Positions 36,652-45,715 of a DNA stretch of 56,264 nucleotides are shown piece after piece. The notes under the pieces are model-generated. The model worked only from the letters and a program-made list of their open reading frames with translations. It was not told the DNA's origin and searched no databases. The DNA is from Anaerolineae bacterium (GTDB lineage Bacteria; Chloroflexota; Anaerolineae; UBA4142; SHND01), in assembly GCA_021463195.1 (NCBI GenBank), contig JAJTXZ010000024.1, positions 1-56,264 of the forward strand, read 5' to 3'. Both the position numbers and the translations under genes were made by a program. Position 1 is the first letter of the stretch. The number at the start of each line of letters is the position of its first letter.

Positions 36652-37629
36652 ATGCGTGATTCGTACGGACGAGACATTCATTATCTGCGCGTGTCATTGA
36701 CTGACCGCTGTAACTTTCGCTGCGTTTATTGTATGCCCGAACACGGCGTCATTTTTCATCCGCATGAACATCATTTGAGCGATGCGGAATTGACACGCCT
36801 TATTGGTCTGGCGGCGACGCTTGGCATTGACCGCATTCGCTTGACCGGCGGCGAGCCGACGGTGCGTCCAAATCTGGTGTCCATTGTGCAAGCTATTTCG
36901 GCTGTGCCGGGCATCAAAGAAATCGCCATGACGACCAACGCGCTGCGTTTGGAAAAAATCGCGGAACCGCTCGCGCGCGCGGGGATGCAGCGCGTCAACA
37001 TCAGCATTGACACGCTCGATGCGGAACGCTTTACGCGCATTACGCGCATCGGCAAACTGGACGCGGTGTGGCGCGGCATCCTCGCCGCCGAACGCGCGGG
37101 TTTGACGCCCATTAAACTCAATTCCGTCATTGTGCGCGGCTTTAACGAACAAGATATTGTGGATTTGGCGCGTTTGACGATAGACTATGCGTGGGAATTG
37201 CGTTTTATTGAAATGATGCCGCTGGGTTCGATTTCCACGTTTCAAAGCGACAGCATTGTGACCGCGCAAGAAATTCAAGCGCGCGTGCAAGACGCGTTTG
37301 GCGAATTGATTCCGCTGGCATGGAACGAACATGATCCCGCGCGCCCCTATCAGATTCGCGGCGGACGCGGCGTTCTCGGTTTTATCAGTTCCGTGAGCGC
37401 GCCATTTTGCGCCGGCTGCGACCGCGTGCGTTTAACTTCGGATGGACGCTTGCGGCTGTGTCTTTTGCGCGATGACGAAGTGGATTTATTGACGCCATTG
37501 CGCGAGGGCGCGAGCGACGCGACCTTGACCGACTTGATTGCGCGCGGCATTTATCGCAAACCTTGGGGACATGGTCTCGCCGAAAATATAATTCCAACGT
37601 CACGTATCATGAGTCAAATCGGCGGTTAG
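36652..37629 (+). CDS. moaA: GTP 3',8-cyclase MoaA
   Basis: 325 aa radical SAM enzyme, first step of molybdopterin synthesis. N-terminal cluster C20-x3-C24-x2-C27 (TDRCNFRCVYCMP); SAM/GTP contacts RLTGGEPTVRPNLVSIV; C-terminal cluster cysteines in FCAGCDRVRLTSDGRLRLCLL; and the essential C-terminal Gly-Gly (MSQIGG). ATG at 36652 is preferred to the TTG at 36643. No ribosome site is visible, consistent with a leaderless message. Other moa/moe genes are not in the window; the product would serve the AOR-type enzyme at 13.7 kb. Confidence 0.93.
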   Translation: MRDSYGRDIHYLRVSLTDRCNFRCVYCMPEHGVIFHPHEHHLSDAELTRLIGLAATLGIDRIRLTGGEPTVRPNLVSIVQAISAVPGIKEIAMTTNALRLEKIAEPLARAGMQRVNISIDTLDAERFTRITRIGKLDAVWRGILAAERAGLTPIKLNSVIVRGFNEQDIVDLARLTIDYAWELRFIEMMPLGSISTFQSDSIVTAQEIQARVQDAFGELIPLAWNEHDPARPYQIRGGRGVLGFISSVSAPFCAGCDRVRLTSDGRLRLCLLRDDEVDLLTPLREGASDATLTDLIARGIYRKPWGHGLAENIIPTSRIMSQIGG

Positions 37630-37657
37630 ACGCAATCCTCGATAGGATGTCTATACG

Positions 37658-37754
37658 TCTGGTAATGACTCGCGTTTCGAAATCGCGGCGAATTTCCAGA
37701 CCCTAAGGGTTTTCGAAAACCCTTAGGGTCTGGAAATCCGGGCAATCACCCAGA
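37658..37754. mobile_element. MITE-like palindromic element, copy 4
   Basis: Core palindrome TTTCCAGACCCTAAGGG… around TTTTCGAAAA spans about 37692-37737; the asymmetric arm CGCGTTTCGAAATCGCGG is on the left, so the orientation is that of copy 2. Ends CTGGTAATGAC and GGCAATCACCCAG are degenerate terminal repeats. No target duplication was found. Confidence 0.75.
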
Positions 37755-37761
37755 TTTCTGA

Positions 37762-37789
37762 TTGACAAAATCGAGATTTTTTGTACCAT
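37762..37789 (+). promoter_or_regulatory. Predicted promoter TTGACA-16-TACCAT for the Fe-S carrier gene
   Basis: TTGACA at 37762-37767 and TACCAT at 37784-37789, just after MITE-like copy 4. The leader then carries AAGGAG and GAGGAG before the ATG pair at 37839/37842. Confidence 0.5.
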
Positions 37790-37838
37790 AGGAGAATGGT
37801 AGTTATCGAGAACCCTACCACAAGGAGAGGCAGAGGAG

Positions 37839-38330
37839 ATGATGTCGGAAACACAAACAGTCCAAACTATAAATAATTTGCCAATGACCGCTGAACTTGT
37901 CGCATTGACCCCGTCGGCGGCAGAAAAACTGCACGCACTCATGCAAGAAAAAAATCTGACGACGCACGGTTTGCGCGTATTTATCGCCGGGGGCGGTTGC
38001 TCCGGTTTTCAATATGGCATGGCGTTCGAGAATCAGATGGAAGACGGCGATTTGGTGTTTGAATCCAAAGGGGTTCGCTTGTATGTGGACCCGGCGAGCG
38101 CAATGTACTTGGAAGGCGCATCGGTAGACTATGTAGATTCATTAATGGGCGGCGGTTTCCGCATCGAAAATCCGAATGCCGTTTCCACTTGCTCGTGCGG
38201 CCAATCGTTTGACGCGGGCGCGGACGCGCAAGGCGGCGGCTGCGGCGGTGGCGGCTGCGGTTGCGGTGGCGGCGGTGGCGGCTGCGGTTGCGGTGGCGGC
38301 GGTGGTGGTTGCGGCTGCGGTGGGCATTAG
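37839..38330 (+). CDS. erpA: A-type Fe-S carrier (ErpA/HesB family) with Gly/Cys-rich tail
   Basis: 163 aa. Residues ~20-122 are a standard A-type carrier: LTPSAAEKLHALMQEKN, then the cluster cysteines C54 (AGGGCSGFQYGMAF) and C118/C120 (STCSCGQSF). Residues 131-163 are an unusual tail made almost only of Gly and seven Cys with a 9-residue period (CGC followed by six Gly), encoded by a 27-bp DNA repeat. The tail could bind metal or be a repeat-expansion product. Standalone gene with its own promoter and terminator. ErpA is chosen over IscA/SufA on resemblance only. Confidence 0.85.
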   Translation: MMSETQTVQTINNLPMTAELVALTPSAAEKLHALMQEKNLTTHGLRVFIAGGGCSGFQYGMAFENQMEDGDLVFESKGVRLYVDPASAMYLEGASVDYVDSLMGGGFRIENPNAVSTCSCGQSFDAGADAQGGGCGGGGCGCGGGGGGCGCGGGGGGCGCGGH

Positions 38331-38348
38331 AGTTTGCGAACGTCACAC

Positions 38349-38388
38349 GGGCGATTTGGAATCGAGATTCCATGTCGCCCTTTTTTTT
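38349..38388 (+). terminator. Rho-independent terminator of the Fe-S carrier gene
   Basis: GGGCGA (38349-38354) and TCGCCC (38375-38380) with an inner stem TGGAAT / ATTCCA, followed by eight T. The next gene's ATG is at 38394, only five bases after the T-run, leaving no space for an independent ribosome site. Confidence 0.9.
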
Positions 38389-38393
38389 ATCCT

Positions 38394-39308
38394 ATGCGCG
38401 CGCGTTTATTTTTATTTTTGTGTCTCGTCGCGATTTTGAGCGCCTGCGTTAATCCGATAACCGCTCCCGTCATTCCATCGCCCGCGCCGACAACGTCGCC
38501 ATCGCGCGCGCGCGGCGAAAAAATTCCGGTCGCGAAATTGAGCATCGCGCCCGTAACCGACGCGCAACCGGGAAATCGCGTGAGCGTCACCGCGCGCGTC
38601 GAACCGATGATTTTGGAAACCGGCCTAACGCCGAGCGGCGCGACCTTTGTCAGTCTGACGAAATGGGAAAATGCCAATCTGACGCAAATGCGGTTTTGTA
38701 TCGAACTGGCAAGAGCTTGCGCGCCAGAAGGCGAATGGCACGCGTTCCAAGCAGAATGGCAGACAACGTTTGACGTAGATTGGTTGGGCGAACGCGTCTT
38801 TTGGCTCGGCGCGCAATTCCGCGACGCCAACGGACAACCGATTCGCGCATACATTTCTTCCAGCGCGCGGCCGGACGAATCTGCCAGCACGCCCATTGTC
38901 ATCAATAGCGCAATAGATGAGCGCACGCCCATGGCGGCGCAACCCGCGTTCGCGCAGACGGCGGTGGCGGCGACGCGTCGCGCGTACCCCGTCAGCGGCG
39001 CGCTGGTCCTGCAAAATGGCTTGTGTTGCGCGGGCGGCAAGGTCGGGACGACGATTGAGATTGACGCGGCGTTTGAAGCATCCAGCCCGTATACCACCGT
39101 GACACAAATGCGCTGGCTCGAGCGCTGCGGTTCGCAAACCGAAATGAACACCGCGCCGTGGACGCCGTTCGTCAAACAAAAAATATTTCGCTATCCCATT
39201 ACGACGGCGAATTGGGTTGGCTGGACTTTGGCGGTCCAATATCGCGACGCGAACGGAAATTTATCGCCGATTTATTGCGCGGATATTTCAATCGAGGGCA
39301 TGCCCTAA
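38394..39308 (+). CDS. Secreted lipoprotein of unknown function
   Basis: 304 aa. MRARLFLFLCLVAILSAC is a lipoprotein signal with lipobox LSAC (lipidated Cys ~18), then a Pro/Ser/Thr linker (NPITAPVIPSPAPTTSPS). Two repeats of a beta-sandwich-like unit are visible, each with a cysteine pattern and VxLxAQFRDANGQPI / TLAVQYRDANGNLSPIY, the type seen in Ig-like or peptidoglycan-associated extracellular modules. No enzyme motif recognised. The frame is open for 20 further codons upstream across the terminator, but the ATG at 38394 gives the signal peptide. Confidence 0.75.
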   Translation: MRARLFLFLCLVAILSACVNPITAPVIPSPAPTTSPSRARGEKIPVAKLSIAPVTDAQPGNRVSVTARVEPMILETGLTPSGATFVSLTKWENANLTQMRFCIELARACAPEGEWHAFQAEWQTTFDVDWLGERVFWLGAQFRDANGQPIRAYISSSARPDESASTPIVINSAIDERTPMAAQPAFAQTAVAATRRAYPVSGALVLQNGLCCAGGKVGTTIEIDAAFEASSPYTTVTQMRWLERCGSQTEMNTAPWTPFVKQKIFRYPITTANWVGWTLAVQYRDANGNLSPIYCADISIEGMP

Positions 39309-39330
39309 GCGCGCGGCGCGCGCAAAATAA

Positions 39331-40710
39331 TCAAATCAAAGGCGGGTCTGTCGCGTACGCCAAACCGAATGCGGCGCGCGCCAGCGCGGCGATGGACAAT
39401 GAACCGGTAAGACAAATCAAATCGCGCGGCGCGGCGACGGCGCGCGCCGCCGTCAAGGCGGCAGACATATCCGACGCGGCATCCGCCGCAATCCCGCGCG
39501 CGTTCAAGGCGCGCGCCAACGCGTCCGCGCTCCAGCTGCGCGGATGCCGCGTCTCGAGCGTCCACGCGTGCGCGACCTTGAACGCCAAAGGCGCGAGTAA
39601 TTCATCCAAATTTTTATCGCGCAGCGCGCCAAAAATCAAATATAATTTTTCAAATTCAAAATACATTTCAAGCGCGGCGGCCAATTTTTCCATCGCGGCG
39701 CCATTGTGCGCGCCGTCGGTTACGATGAACGGCTGCGCCGCGCTGCGCGTCTGTAAAATCTCCAAACGCCCGAACCATTGCGTCGCCGCCAAACCCTGCC
39801 GCGCCGCCGTCGCGCCAAGCTCTTGCTTCAAACTCTCGGTCCAAGTCTTGGCTGCCGCAACCGCCAAACCCGCGTTGATAAATTGATGCTGTCCTAAAAG
39901 CGGCATATGCAAATCAGCATAATGCCAATAATCGTTCCACACACCCGCGCGCGGCGCGCCCGCGACCATAAAATCATCCTGTCCGCCGAGCCATAACCAA
40001 TCGCGTTCGGCGACGGCAAGGTTCGCGTCCTTTGCGCGCGCCGCGCGCTCAATCACGGCGAGCGCGTCAGGCGGCTGCGGCGCGGTCAAAACAATTTTCC
40101 TCTGTTTGATAATGCCCGCTTTCTCGAACGCAATCTTGGGTAACGAATCGCCTAGCACAGCGGTATGGTCAAAACTAAGCTGCGTAATGAGAGACAAATC
40201 TGCGTCTACCACATTCGTCGCGTCGAGCCGCCCGCCTAACCCGACTTCTAAAATCGCGACATCAATTTTTTCGCGCGCAAAATGACGCAGCGCGAGCGCG
40301 GTCATCGCTTCAAAGGTTGTGAACGATTCGAAAGCGGAATGAGTTGAAACCAATTCGGCGAGTAACGGCTGAATCGCCCCTACCCCGCGCGCGAAATCAT
40401 TTTCCGAAATCAATGCGCCATTTACGCGGATTCGTTCGCGATAGATATGCAAATGCGGCGATGTATACAATCCAGTTTTATATCCTGCCGCGCGTAAAAT
40501 GCTTTCGAGCATCGCGGCGGTCGAACCCTTGCCTTTTGTGCCAGCAATCAATATGGAATGATACCGCGTCTGCGGATTGCCGAGCGCGTCCAACAACGCG
40601 ACAGGACGTTCGAGCAAAATTTGCGCGCGCGTCGGACGCGAACCTACGCCGCGCTCCCAATCGGGGAGCGTCAAAAGATAATCGAGCGCGCGCGCGTATT
40701 CGTTCGTCAT
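39331..40710 (-). CDS. folC: Folylpolyglutamate / dihydrofolate synthase
   Basis: 459 aa Mur-ligase-type enzyme. P-loop GTKGKGSTAAMLESIL; YTSPHLHIYRERIRVNG; VGLGGRLDATNVVDADLS; FDHTAVLGDSLPKIAFEKAGI; and C-terminal FIVTDGAHNGAAMEKL. Adds glutamate to dihydropteroate or folates. Its ATG overlaps the folP stop as ATGA, so folP and folC are coupled. Confidence 0.92.
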   Translation of the reverse strand: MTNEYARALDYLLTLPDWERGVGSRPTRAQILLERPVALLDALGNPQTRYHSILIAGTKGKGSTAAMLESILRAAGYKTGLYTSPHLHIYRERIRVNGALISENDFARGVGAIQPLLAELVSTHSAFESFTTFEAMTALALRHFAREKIDVAILEVGLGGRLDATNVVDADLSLITQLSFDHTAVLGDSLPKIAFEKAGIIKQRKIVLTAPQPPDALAVIERAARAKDANLAVAERDWLWLGGQDDFMVAGAPRAGVWNDYWHYADLHMPLLGQHQFINAGLAVAAAKTWTESLKQELGATAARQGLAATQWFGRLEILQTRSAAQPFIVTDGAHNGAAMEKLAAALEMYFEFEKLYLIFGALRDKNLDELLAPLAFKVAHAWTLETRHPRSWSADALARALNARGIAADAASDMSAALTAARAVAAPRDLICLTGSLSIAALARAAFGLAYATDPPLI

Positions 40711-41579
40711 TCGTCGCGAGGCGTCGGCTGCCGCGCAAGCGCATCTGCCATGCGACACGCGCGCGCGGCGGCTTGCACATCATGCACGCGCACAATGTCC
40801 ACGCCTTGCGCGATAGCTAACGCCAAGATGGCAAGCGTGCCTTCGAGACGCTCGGACGGCGGCAGATTTAAAGTGAGACCGATGACGCTTTTGCGCGAGA
40901 CGCCCAACAGCAGCGGTAAATCGCGCAGCGCGGGATGCGTTTTGAATTCATGCAAGCGCCGCAGCAATTCCAGATTCTGCGCCAATCCTTTGCCAAAGCC
41001 GATGCCCGGGTCAATAATGATCTTGGCGCGCGCCACACCCGCGCGTTCTGCGGCAGCGACGCGCGCCGCGAGTTCCGTCGCGACCGCTTGAACAATATCC
41101 GCCTGTTCGTACACTACATTATCGTAATGACCGCCAAGTTTGCTGACGATGGCGGACGCAGCGCGATTGTGCATCAACACGACAAACGCGTTGTGTTGCG
41201 CCGCGACGCGTCCGATATCGGGGTCGCGCGTGAACGCCCAAACATCGTTCACCCAAGTCGCGCCTGCGGCGACCGCGCACGCCGCCACCGCCGCGCGATA
41301 CGTGTCCACTGAAAGCGGAATCGCCACGCGCTGCGCCAGTTGTTCAATCACAGGCAGCACGCGCGCGCATTCTTGCGTCGCGTCAAGCGGCGCGGAACCG
41401 GGGCGCGTGGATTCGCCGCCTATGTCCAAAATATCCGCGCCCTCTTGCGCAAAACGTATCCCTTGCGCGACCGCCGCATCCGTATCCATCACGCCATCCC
41501 CCGAAAATGAGTCCGGCGTGACATTCACAATTCCCATGATGTAGGTGCGCGAACCCCACTGAAAATTTTGCGTTGCCAT
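40707..41579 (-). CDS. folP: Dihydropteroate synthase
   Basis: 290 aa. Canonical motifs IMGIVNVTPDSFSGDG, ADILDIGGESTRPGS, PLSVDTYRAAVA, WVNDVWAF, IIDPGIGFGKGLAQNLELLR and LLLGVSRKSVIG. Condenses aminobenzoate with the pterin pyrophosphate. The ATG at 41579 follows the T-run of the upstream terminator directly, so it has no ribosome site; a TTG three codons earlier lies in the T-run itself. Confidence 0.93.
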   Translation of the reverse strand: MATQNFQWGSRTYIMGIVNVTPDSFSGDGVMDTDAAVAQGIRFAQEGADILDIGGESTRPGSAPLDATQECARVLPVIEQLAQRVAIPLSVDTYRAAVAACAVAAGATWVNDVWAFTRDPDIGRVAAQHNAFVVLMHNRAASAIVSKLGGHYDNVVYEQADIVQAVATELAARVAAAERAGVARAKIIIDPGIGFGKGLAQNLELLRRLHEFKTHPALRDLPLLLGVSRKSVIGLTLNLPPSERLEGTLAILALAIAQGVDIVRVHDVQAAARACRMADALARQPTPRDE

Positions 41580-41625
41580 AAAAAACAAAACGATGATTTT
41601 TAACCTCTGGCTTAAAAATCATCGT
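41580..41625 (-). terminator. Rho-independent terminator between the MBL gene and folP
   Basis: Reading leftward: ACGATGATTTTTAA pairs with TTAAAAATCATCGT (14-bp stem, 41590-41625, 8-base loop), followed by TTTGTTTTTT that runs directly into the folP ATG. It ends the MBL/kinase transcript and abuts folP. Confidence 0.85.
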
Positions 41626-41651
41626 CCCAGCTACAATCAGAAATCCGTAAT

Positions 41652-42569
41652 CTATAGCTCGATCGTCATGCCCTCGCGCGCCATAAAAGTATCGGGCCGA
41701 ACTTGACGCGCGCGTCCTTCAATCTCTTGCAGCGCATCGTCGTCGTGTTCCGGTTCATGATGAAATAACGCCAACTGTTTGATGTTCGCCGCGTTCGCGA
41801 GATCCACCGCCATACGCCAGGTGGAATGACCCCATCCTTGACGCGGCACGGGCGCGCGCAAATATAGCGCGTCGGTGTACTGCGCGTCGTGCGCGAGCAA
41901 ATCCGCGTCGCGCGCGAATTGGATGAGCTGTTGATCATTGCCCACATAGGATTCCACATCGGTCGCAAAGACAAACGCGCGCCCCTGAAAATTTACGCGA
42001 TAAATAAAAACGCCGTGCGGATGCGCCGCCGATTTCATCACCTGCACATTCAGCGCGTCCGAATAGCGCGCTAACTCGGCGGCGTCACGCTGCGACCACA
42101 GCACACGCGGTCCGTCGTCGGCGCGCGGAAATAAAATAACTTGGCCCTCGTTCAAATTCCGCACCACACGTTCACACGGCAATTCATCCACCGCAATCGG
42201 AAAGACGGGCGGCAGCATCGCAAGCGAGAGAACGCGCGCCAAATCTTCATTCAAACTTTTGGGTCCGAAAATATAAAGCGTGGTCAACTGAAAACGCGCG
42301 GGCGCGAAAAACGGAAACCCTTGCGTGTGGTCGTGATGCGTGTGCGTAAAAAATATAGTGAGATTAAGCGGATTCGTTTCGGGCTTGCGCGCTTGAGCCA
42401 AAAGTTTGCCAAGCCGTATAATGCCGGTGCCGGCGTCGAAAATTAGGTCGTGCGCGCCAGCGCGCACATGCACGCAGGGAGTGTTGCCGCCATAGCGCGC
42501 GGTCTGCGCGCCCGGAGTCGGATAGCTGCCACGTACGCCCCAAAAAGTCACTTGAAAAGGTTCAGCCAT
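41652..42569 (-). CDS. Metallo-beta-lactamase-fold hydrolase
   Basis: 305 aa. FWGVRGSYPTPG and YGGNTPCVHVRAG at the N-terminus, and the zinc motif THTHHDHTQGFPFF. Later ligand positions are ATDVES-type (FVFATDVESYVGND), LAHDAQYTD and LFHHEPEHDDD. This is the RNase Z/phosphodiesterase-like branch, probably hydrolysing a phosphodiester or cyclic nucleotide; substrate unknown. ATG at 42569 has AAGGAT 6 nt upstream and the gene follows the histidine kinase stop by 10 bp. Confidence 0.85.
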   Translation of the reverse strand: MAEPFQVTFWGVRGSYPTPGAQTARYGGNTPCVHVRAGAHDLIFDAGTGIIRLGKLLAQARKPETNPLNLTIFFTHTHHDHTQGFPFFAPARFQLTTLYIFGPKSLNEDLARVLSLAMLPPVFPIAVDELPCERVVRNLNEGQVILFPRADDGPRVLWSQRDAAELARYSDALNVQVMKSAAHPHGVFIYRVNFQGRAFVFATDVESYVGNDQQLIQFARDADLLAHDAQYTDALYLRAPVPRQGWGHSTWRMAVDLANAANIKQLALFHHEPEHDDDALQEIEGRARQVRPDTFMAREGMTIEL

Positions 42570-42579
42570 TTTTTCATCC

Positions 42580-43683
42580 TTACGCAAGCTTGTCCGTCTC
42601 TGTCAAGGCCGCGTCCGTGACAATCGGCAAGGTAAAACGAAAGACGCTGCCGCGCTCGGGCATCGGTTCAACCCAAATCGCGCCGTGATGCGCCGCGATG
42701 ATCCCTTTGACAATCGCCAAGCCCAAACCACTGCCGCCGACGCCACGCGTGCTTGAACCGTCCACCTGAAAGAACGGGTCAAAGACGCGCGCGCGCAGCG
42801 CGGGCGGAATTCCGACGCCGCGGTCGGCGATGCTCACAATCACCCGCGTCGCTTCCACTTCGCAGCGCACTGAAATTTCGCCGCCGTCCGGCGAATATTT
42901 GATCGCATTCTCTAATAAATTATTCAACACTTGGCGAATGCGGCGCGGGTCCGCCCACACGCGCGGCAGCTCGGACGGCAAATCTACGACGAACCAATGC
43001 GCTTCAGTGCGCCGCTGCGCGTTTTCCACCGCCTCGCGCAACAGTCCGCGCAACTGCACGGGCTCGCGCTGAATTCGCAGCGCGCCCGCTTCCATTTGCG
43101 ACATGTCGAGCAAATTGTCAATCAGTTCTTCGAGGCGATTGCTCTCTTCTTCAATGATCCGCAAAAATTCGCGCTGCGTCGCGTCATCCCAGCGCACGTC
43201 TTGACGCAGCAGCGTCGTCGCGAATCCTTTGATGGACGCCAACGGCGTGCGCAATTCATGCGATACAGTGGCGAGCAGCTGCTTTTGCATTTGCTCGGTC
43301 GCTTGCGCGCGCGTCAGGTCGCGCCACATAACGCCATACGCGCACGCGCGCGGAGCGATTGGCGCGAGACAGAACCATTGCGTCTCCAATACGCGCAGCG
43401 TCGGCGTCTGGAGCGTAAATTCCAAGCGCGGCAGCTCTGCCGCGCGCTGCGCGTGATTTTCAAACTGACGCGCCAAATCCGCGTCTGACGCGCAGCGCGC
43501 GGCGAGCGCGCGATAAAAATCCGATGCGGGCGCGCCGCGCCACGCGTCCGCATCCATCTCGAACATTTCTTGCGCGCGCCGATTCAATAATACAATCTGC
43601 CCCGCGTCGTCCACCAATAGAACCGCGTCGGCAAAATTGAGCCAGCCCGCTGCCGCTAAAGAATCAAGCTGCGTCGGCATCAC
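42580..43683 (-). CDS. PAS-domain sensor histidine kinase
   Basis: 367 aa, soluble (no membrane segment). PAS-like region ~15-125 (FADAVLLVDDAGQIVLLNRRAQEMF), dimerisation/phospho-acceptor H142 in SHELRTPLASIKGF, then N-box LNNLLENAIKYSPDGG, G1 IADRGVGIPP, F-box RVFDPFFQVD and G2 GGSGLGLAIVKGI. No adjacent response regulator, so it is an orphan. Upstream is a phosphoribosyltransferase, downstream an MBL hydrolase, which could suggest a nucleotide-related signal, but this is inference. Confidence 0.88.
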   Translation of the reverse strand: MMPTQLDSLAAAGWLNFADAVLLVDDAGQIVLLNRRAQEMFEMDADAWRGAPASDFYRALAARCASDADLARQFENHAQRAAELPRLEFTLQTPTLRVLETQWFCLAPIAPRACAYGVMWRDLTRAQATEQMQKQLLATVSHELRTPLASIKGFATTLLRQDVRWDDATQREFLRIIEEESNRLEELIDNLLDMSQMEAGALRIQREPVQLRGLLREAVENAQRRTEAHWFVVDLPSELPRVWADPRRIRQVLNNLLENAIKYSPDGGEISVRCEVEATRVIVSIADRGVGIPPALRARVFDPFFQVDGSSTRGVGGSGLGLAIVKGIIAAHHGAIWVEPMPERGSVFRFTLPIVTDAALTETDKLA

Positions 43684-43704
43684 AAATCCATTGCCTGCGC
43701 GGCT

Positions 43705-44334
43705 CTATTCCGCCGGCGGCGCGTTCGATTTCGCGACATTCTTTGGCTTGGCGTTTTTTTTGGATTTCGATTCTTTTTTTTCGATGCCCGTGAACAGCGG
43801 CAAATGTCCGAGCGCCATAATATGGCCCCACTGCGCGCGTTCGCCTTCGGTGAACACGGCGGCTTCGGCGACCACATGCGCGCCCGCGCGGTCCATTAGC
43901 AAACGCATTCCTTGCAGCGTGCTGCCGGTGCTGATTACATCGTCCACCAGAATCACGCGCTTGCCGCGCACCGCGTTGTGATCTTTTTCATCAAGATAAA
44001 GCGTTTGCGGTTTGCCGGTGGTGATGGAAAGGGTTTCCGCGCTGAGCGCGCTGCCCATATATGGTTTGTACTCTTTGCGCAGCACCACATACGGCTTGTT
44101 CAATTCGATGGAAAGATGATACGCCAGCGGGATACTTTTCGCTTCGGCGGTCACCAAAATATCCGCCGTCACTTTTGCCAATTTTTTGGCGAGACCATGC
44201 GCGGCGGCGATGGTAATTTCGGTATCGCCCAATAAATTGAAAACAGCAATGCGCAACTGCGGGCTGACGGCGAACACGGGCAGATGCCGCGTGACGCCTT
44301 CGATACGAACGGTATAAGTATCGCGTTTCGCCAT
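43705..44334 (-). CDS. Purine/pyrimidine phosphoribosyltransferase family protein
   Basis: 209 aa. The PRPP-binding motif is VILVDDVISTGSTLQGM; the N-terminal half has VTAEAKSIPLAYHLSIELNKPYVVLRKEYKPYMG, like adenine (Apt) or xanthine phosphoribosyltransferase. About 30 residues of Lys-rich tail (IEKKESKSKKNAKPKNVAKS…) follow the usual end. It could salvage a purine base or, like PurR, regulate. First of three co-directional genes with the kinase and the MBL hydrolase. Confidence 0.78.
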   Translation of the reverse strand: MAKRDTYTVRIEGVTRHLPVFAVSPQLRIAVFNLLGDTEITIAAAHGLAKKLAKVTADILVTAEAKSIPLAYHLSIELNKPYVVLRKEYKPYMGSALSAETLSITTGKPQTLYLDEKDHNAVRGKRVILVDDVISTGSTLQGMRLLMDRAGAHVVAEAAVFTEGERAQWGHIMALGHLPLFTGIEKKESKSKKNAKPKNVAKSNAPPAE

Positions 44335-44372
44335 AATAATTTATGTCCGGGCGCGCGCAATGCGGACGCGTC

Positions 44373-45638
44373 TCAGTCCAAGGACGCGGCAGCCGCGCGC
44401 GAACCCGTTTCCTCTCCTTGATTCGAATCTGGCACAAAAAAAATCAAAAGCGCCAAAGTAACGAGCGCGAACGCAAGATTGCCGATGAATGGCGCGTAAA
44501 AGCCAAAGTTGTCGTACAAATAGCCGCCGATGAATGGGGAGGGAAACGCCAACACGCCGCCGAACGCGGACAGCCGTCCAAAAATTTCGGCGCGCCGCGC
44601 TGGCTCCACCGCTTGCGTCACATACACATTGCGCGCCGGGACCCACGAGGCGGCGTTTAACGCAAAGAGACTCATCGAGGCGGCGAGAACGATAAAATTT
44701 GATTGTGTCGCCCAAATGAGCATCAACGGCGGCGCCAAACTCTCGGAAAAAATCAAAAGCGGTTTCGCGCCATAACGGTCCACAAGCCGTCCCAACGGCA
44801 GCGAAGTCGTCGCCCATGTAATGCTGCTCACCGCCGACATAATGCCCAACTGCGTTGTGGAGAAATCATATTCTTTGCGCAGCAGCCCATAGAGCAAACC
44901 GAAACCGATGCCCCACGCAAACATATCCATCGCAATCGCCAAAAAAAACCAACGCAGCGCATACGGCGGAACCCACGCGCGTTTCAAGAAATCGAATACA
45001 GCGCGCGAACGCGTGGAAACGGAATCGGATTCCATTCCTACCCGTTTCGGTTTGTCGCGCAGATATTTCCAAATCACCAAAAAGGCAATTACTTCAAAAA
45101 AAATCGCGGCGGGGAAAATAAATTCAAAGCCATAGCGATCTGCCACCATTCCCGCGAGAATCGGCGCGACGATTCCTGGCGCAATCATCACAACCATCAC
45201 GAGTGAATACGCGCTGCCGCGTCTTTTGACGCTCACGGTCTCGCCCACCAACGCGGTGTTGACCGGTTGATACACTTGCGAAATGCCGAGCAAGATAATG
45301 CCGGGCAGTAACATCAGCAGCGCGCCGAACCAGCCCGCGACCGTGTATATTCCGAACGCGCCCATCGCGCACAATGACGCGGCGAGCAAAACAATTTTGC
45401 GCCCGCGTTGGTCGGCAATCCAACCGCCCCACGGATACGCCAGCGTCGGAATCAAGCCGCTAAATCCGCCAAGCGAATTGAGCAACCCCAACTGCGACAT
45501 GCTCGCGCCGAGCGACAAGACGAATGGCTGAAACACGACGCCAATCATGCTTTGTTCAATGCCACTGATGAATGAACGCGCCAAGACGACGATCAATGTA
45601 TTGTTAAGGGACAAACGCGCGCGCAAATTAGTCAACAT
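44373..45638 (-). CDS. MFS transporter (multidrug-efflux-like)
   Basis: 421 aa with twelve hydrophobic segments. Loop 2-3 motif GGWIADQRGRKIVLLAA and loop 8-9 GRLVDRYGAKPLLI are classical MFS motifs, and motif C-like GIILLGISQVYQPVNTALVG lies in segment 5. Start M at 45638 (MLTNLRARLSL). Substrate unknown. Transcribed alone; the next gene downstream is 39 bp away on the same strand. Confidence 0.82.
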   Translation of the reverse strand: MLTNLRARLSLNNTLIVVLARSFISGIEQSMIGVVFQPFVLSLGASMSQLGLLNSLGGFSGLIPTLAYPWGGWIADQRGRKIVLLAASLCAMGAFGIYTVAGWFGALLMLLPGIILLGISQVYQPVNTALVGETVSVKRRGSAYSLVMVVMIAPGIVAPILAGMVADRYGFEFIFPAAIFFEVIAFLVIWKYLRDKPKRVGMESDSVSTRSRAVFDFLKRAWVPPYALRWFFLAIAMDMFAWGIGFGLLYGLLRKEYDFSTTQLGIMSAVSSITWATTSLPLGRLVDRYGAKPLLIFSESLAPPLMLIWATQSNFIVLAASMSLFALNAASWVPARNVYVTQAVEPARRAEIFGRLSAFGGVLAFPSPFIGGYLYDNFGFYAPFIGNLAFALVTLALLIFFVPDSNQGEETGSRAAAASLD

Positions 45639-45715
45639 GGGTATGACAATGTTTCCGAAACCGCGCAAATCATTATAACGGAAAGGCAGTATCGTGTAAA
45701 AAGGGGCTTGGCATT

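Noticed and set aside
38230-38327. CRISPR-like array in the 27-bp repeat
   Set aside because: The repeat is contiguous, within a coding frame and has no spacers.
37981-38373. Antisense frames rich in Ala/Arg/His over the erpA Gly/Cys tail
   Set aside because: Arise from the GGC/GGT/TGC repeat read on the other strand or frame.
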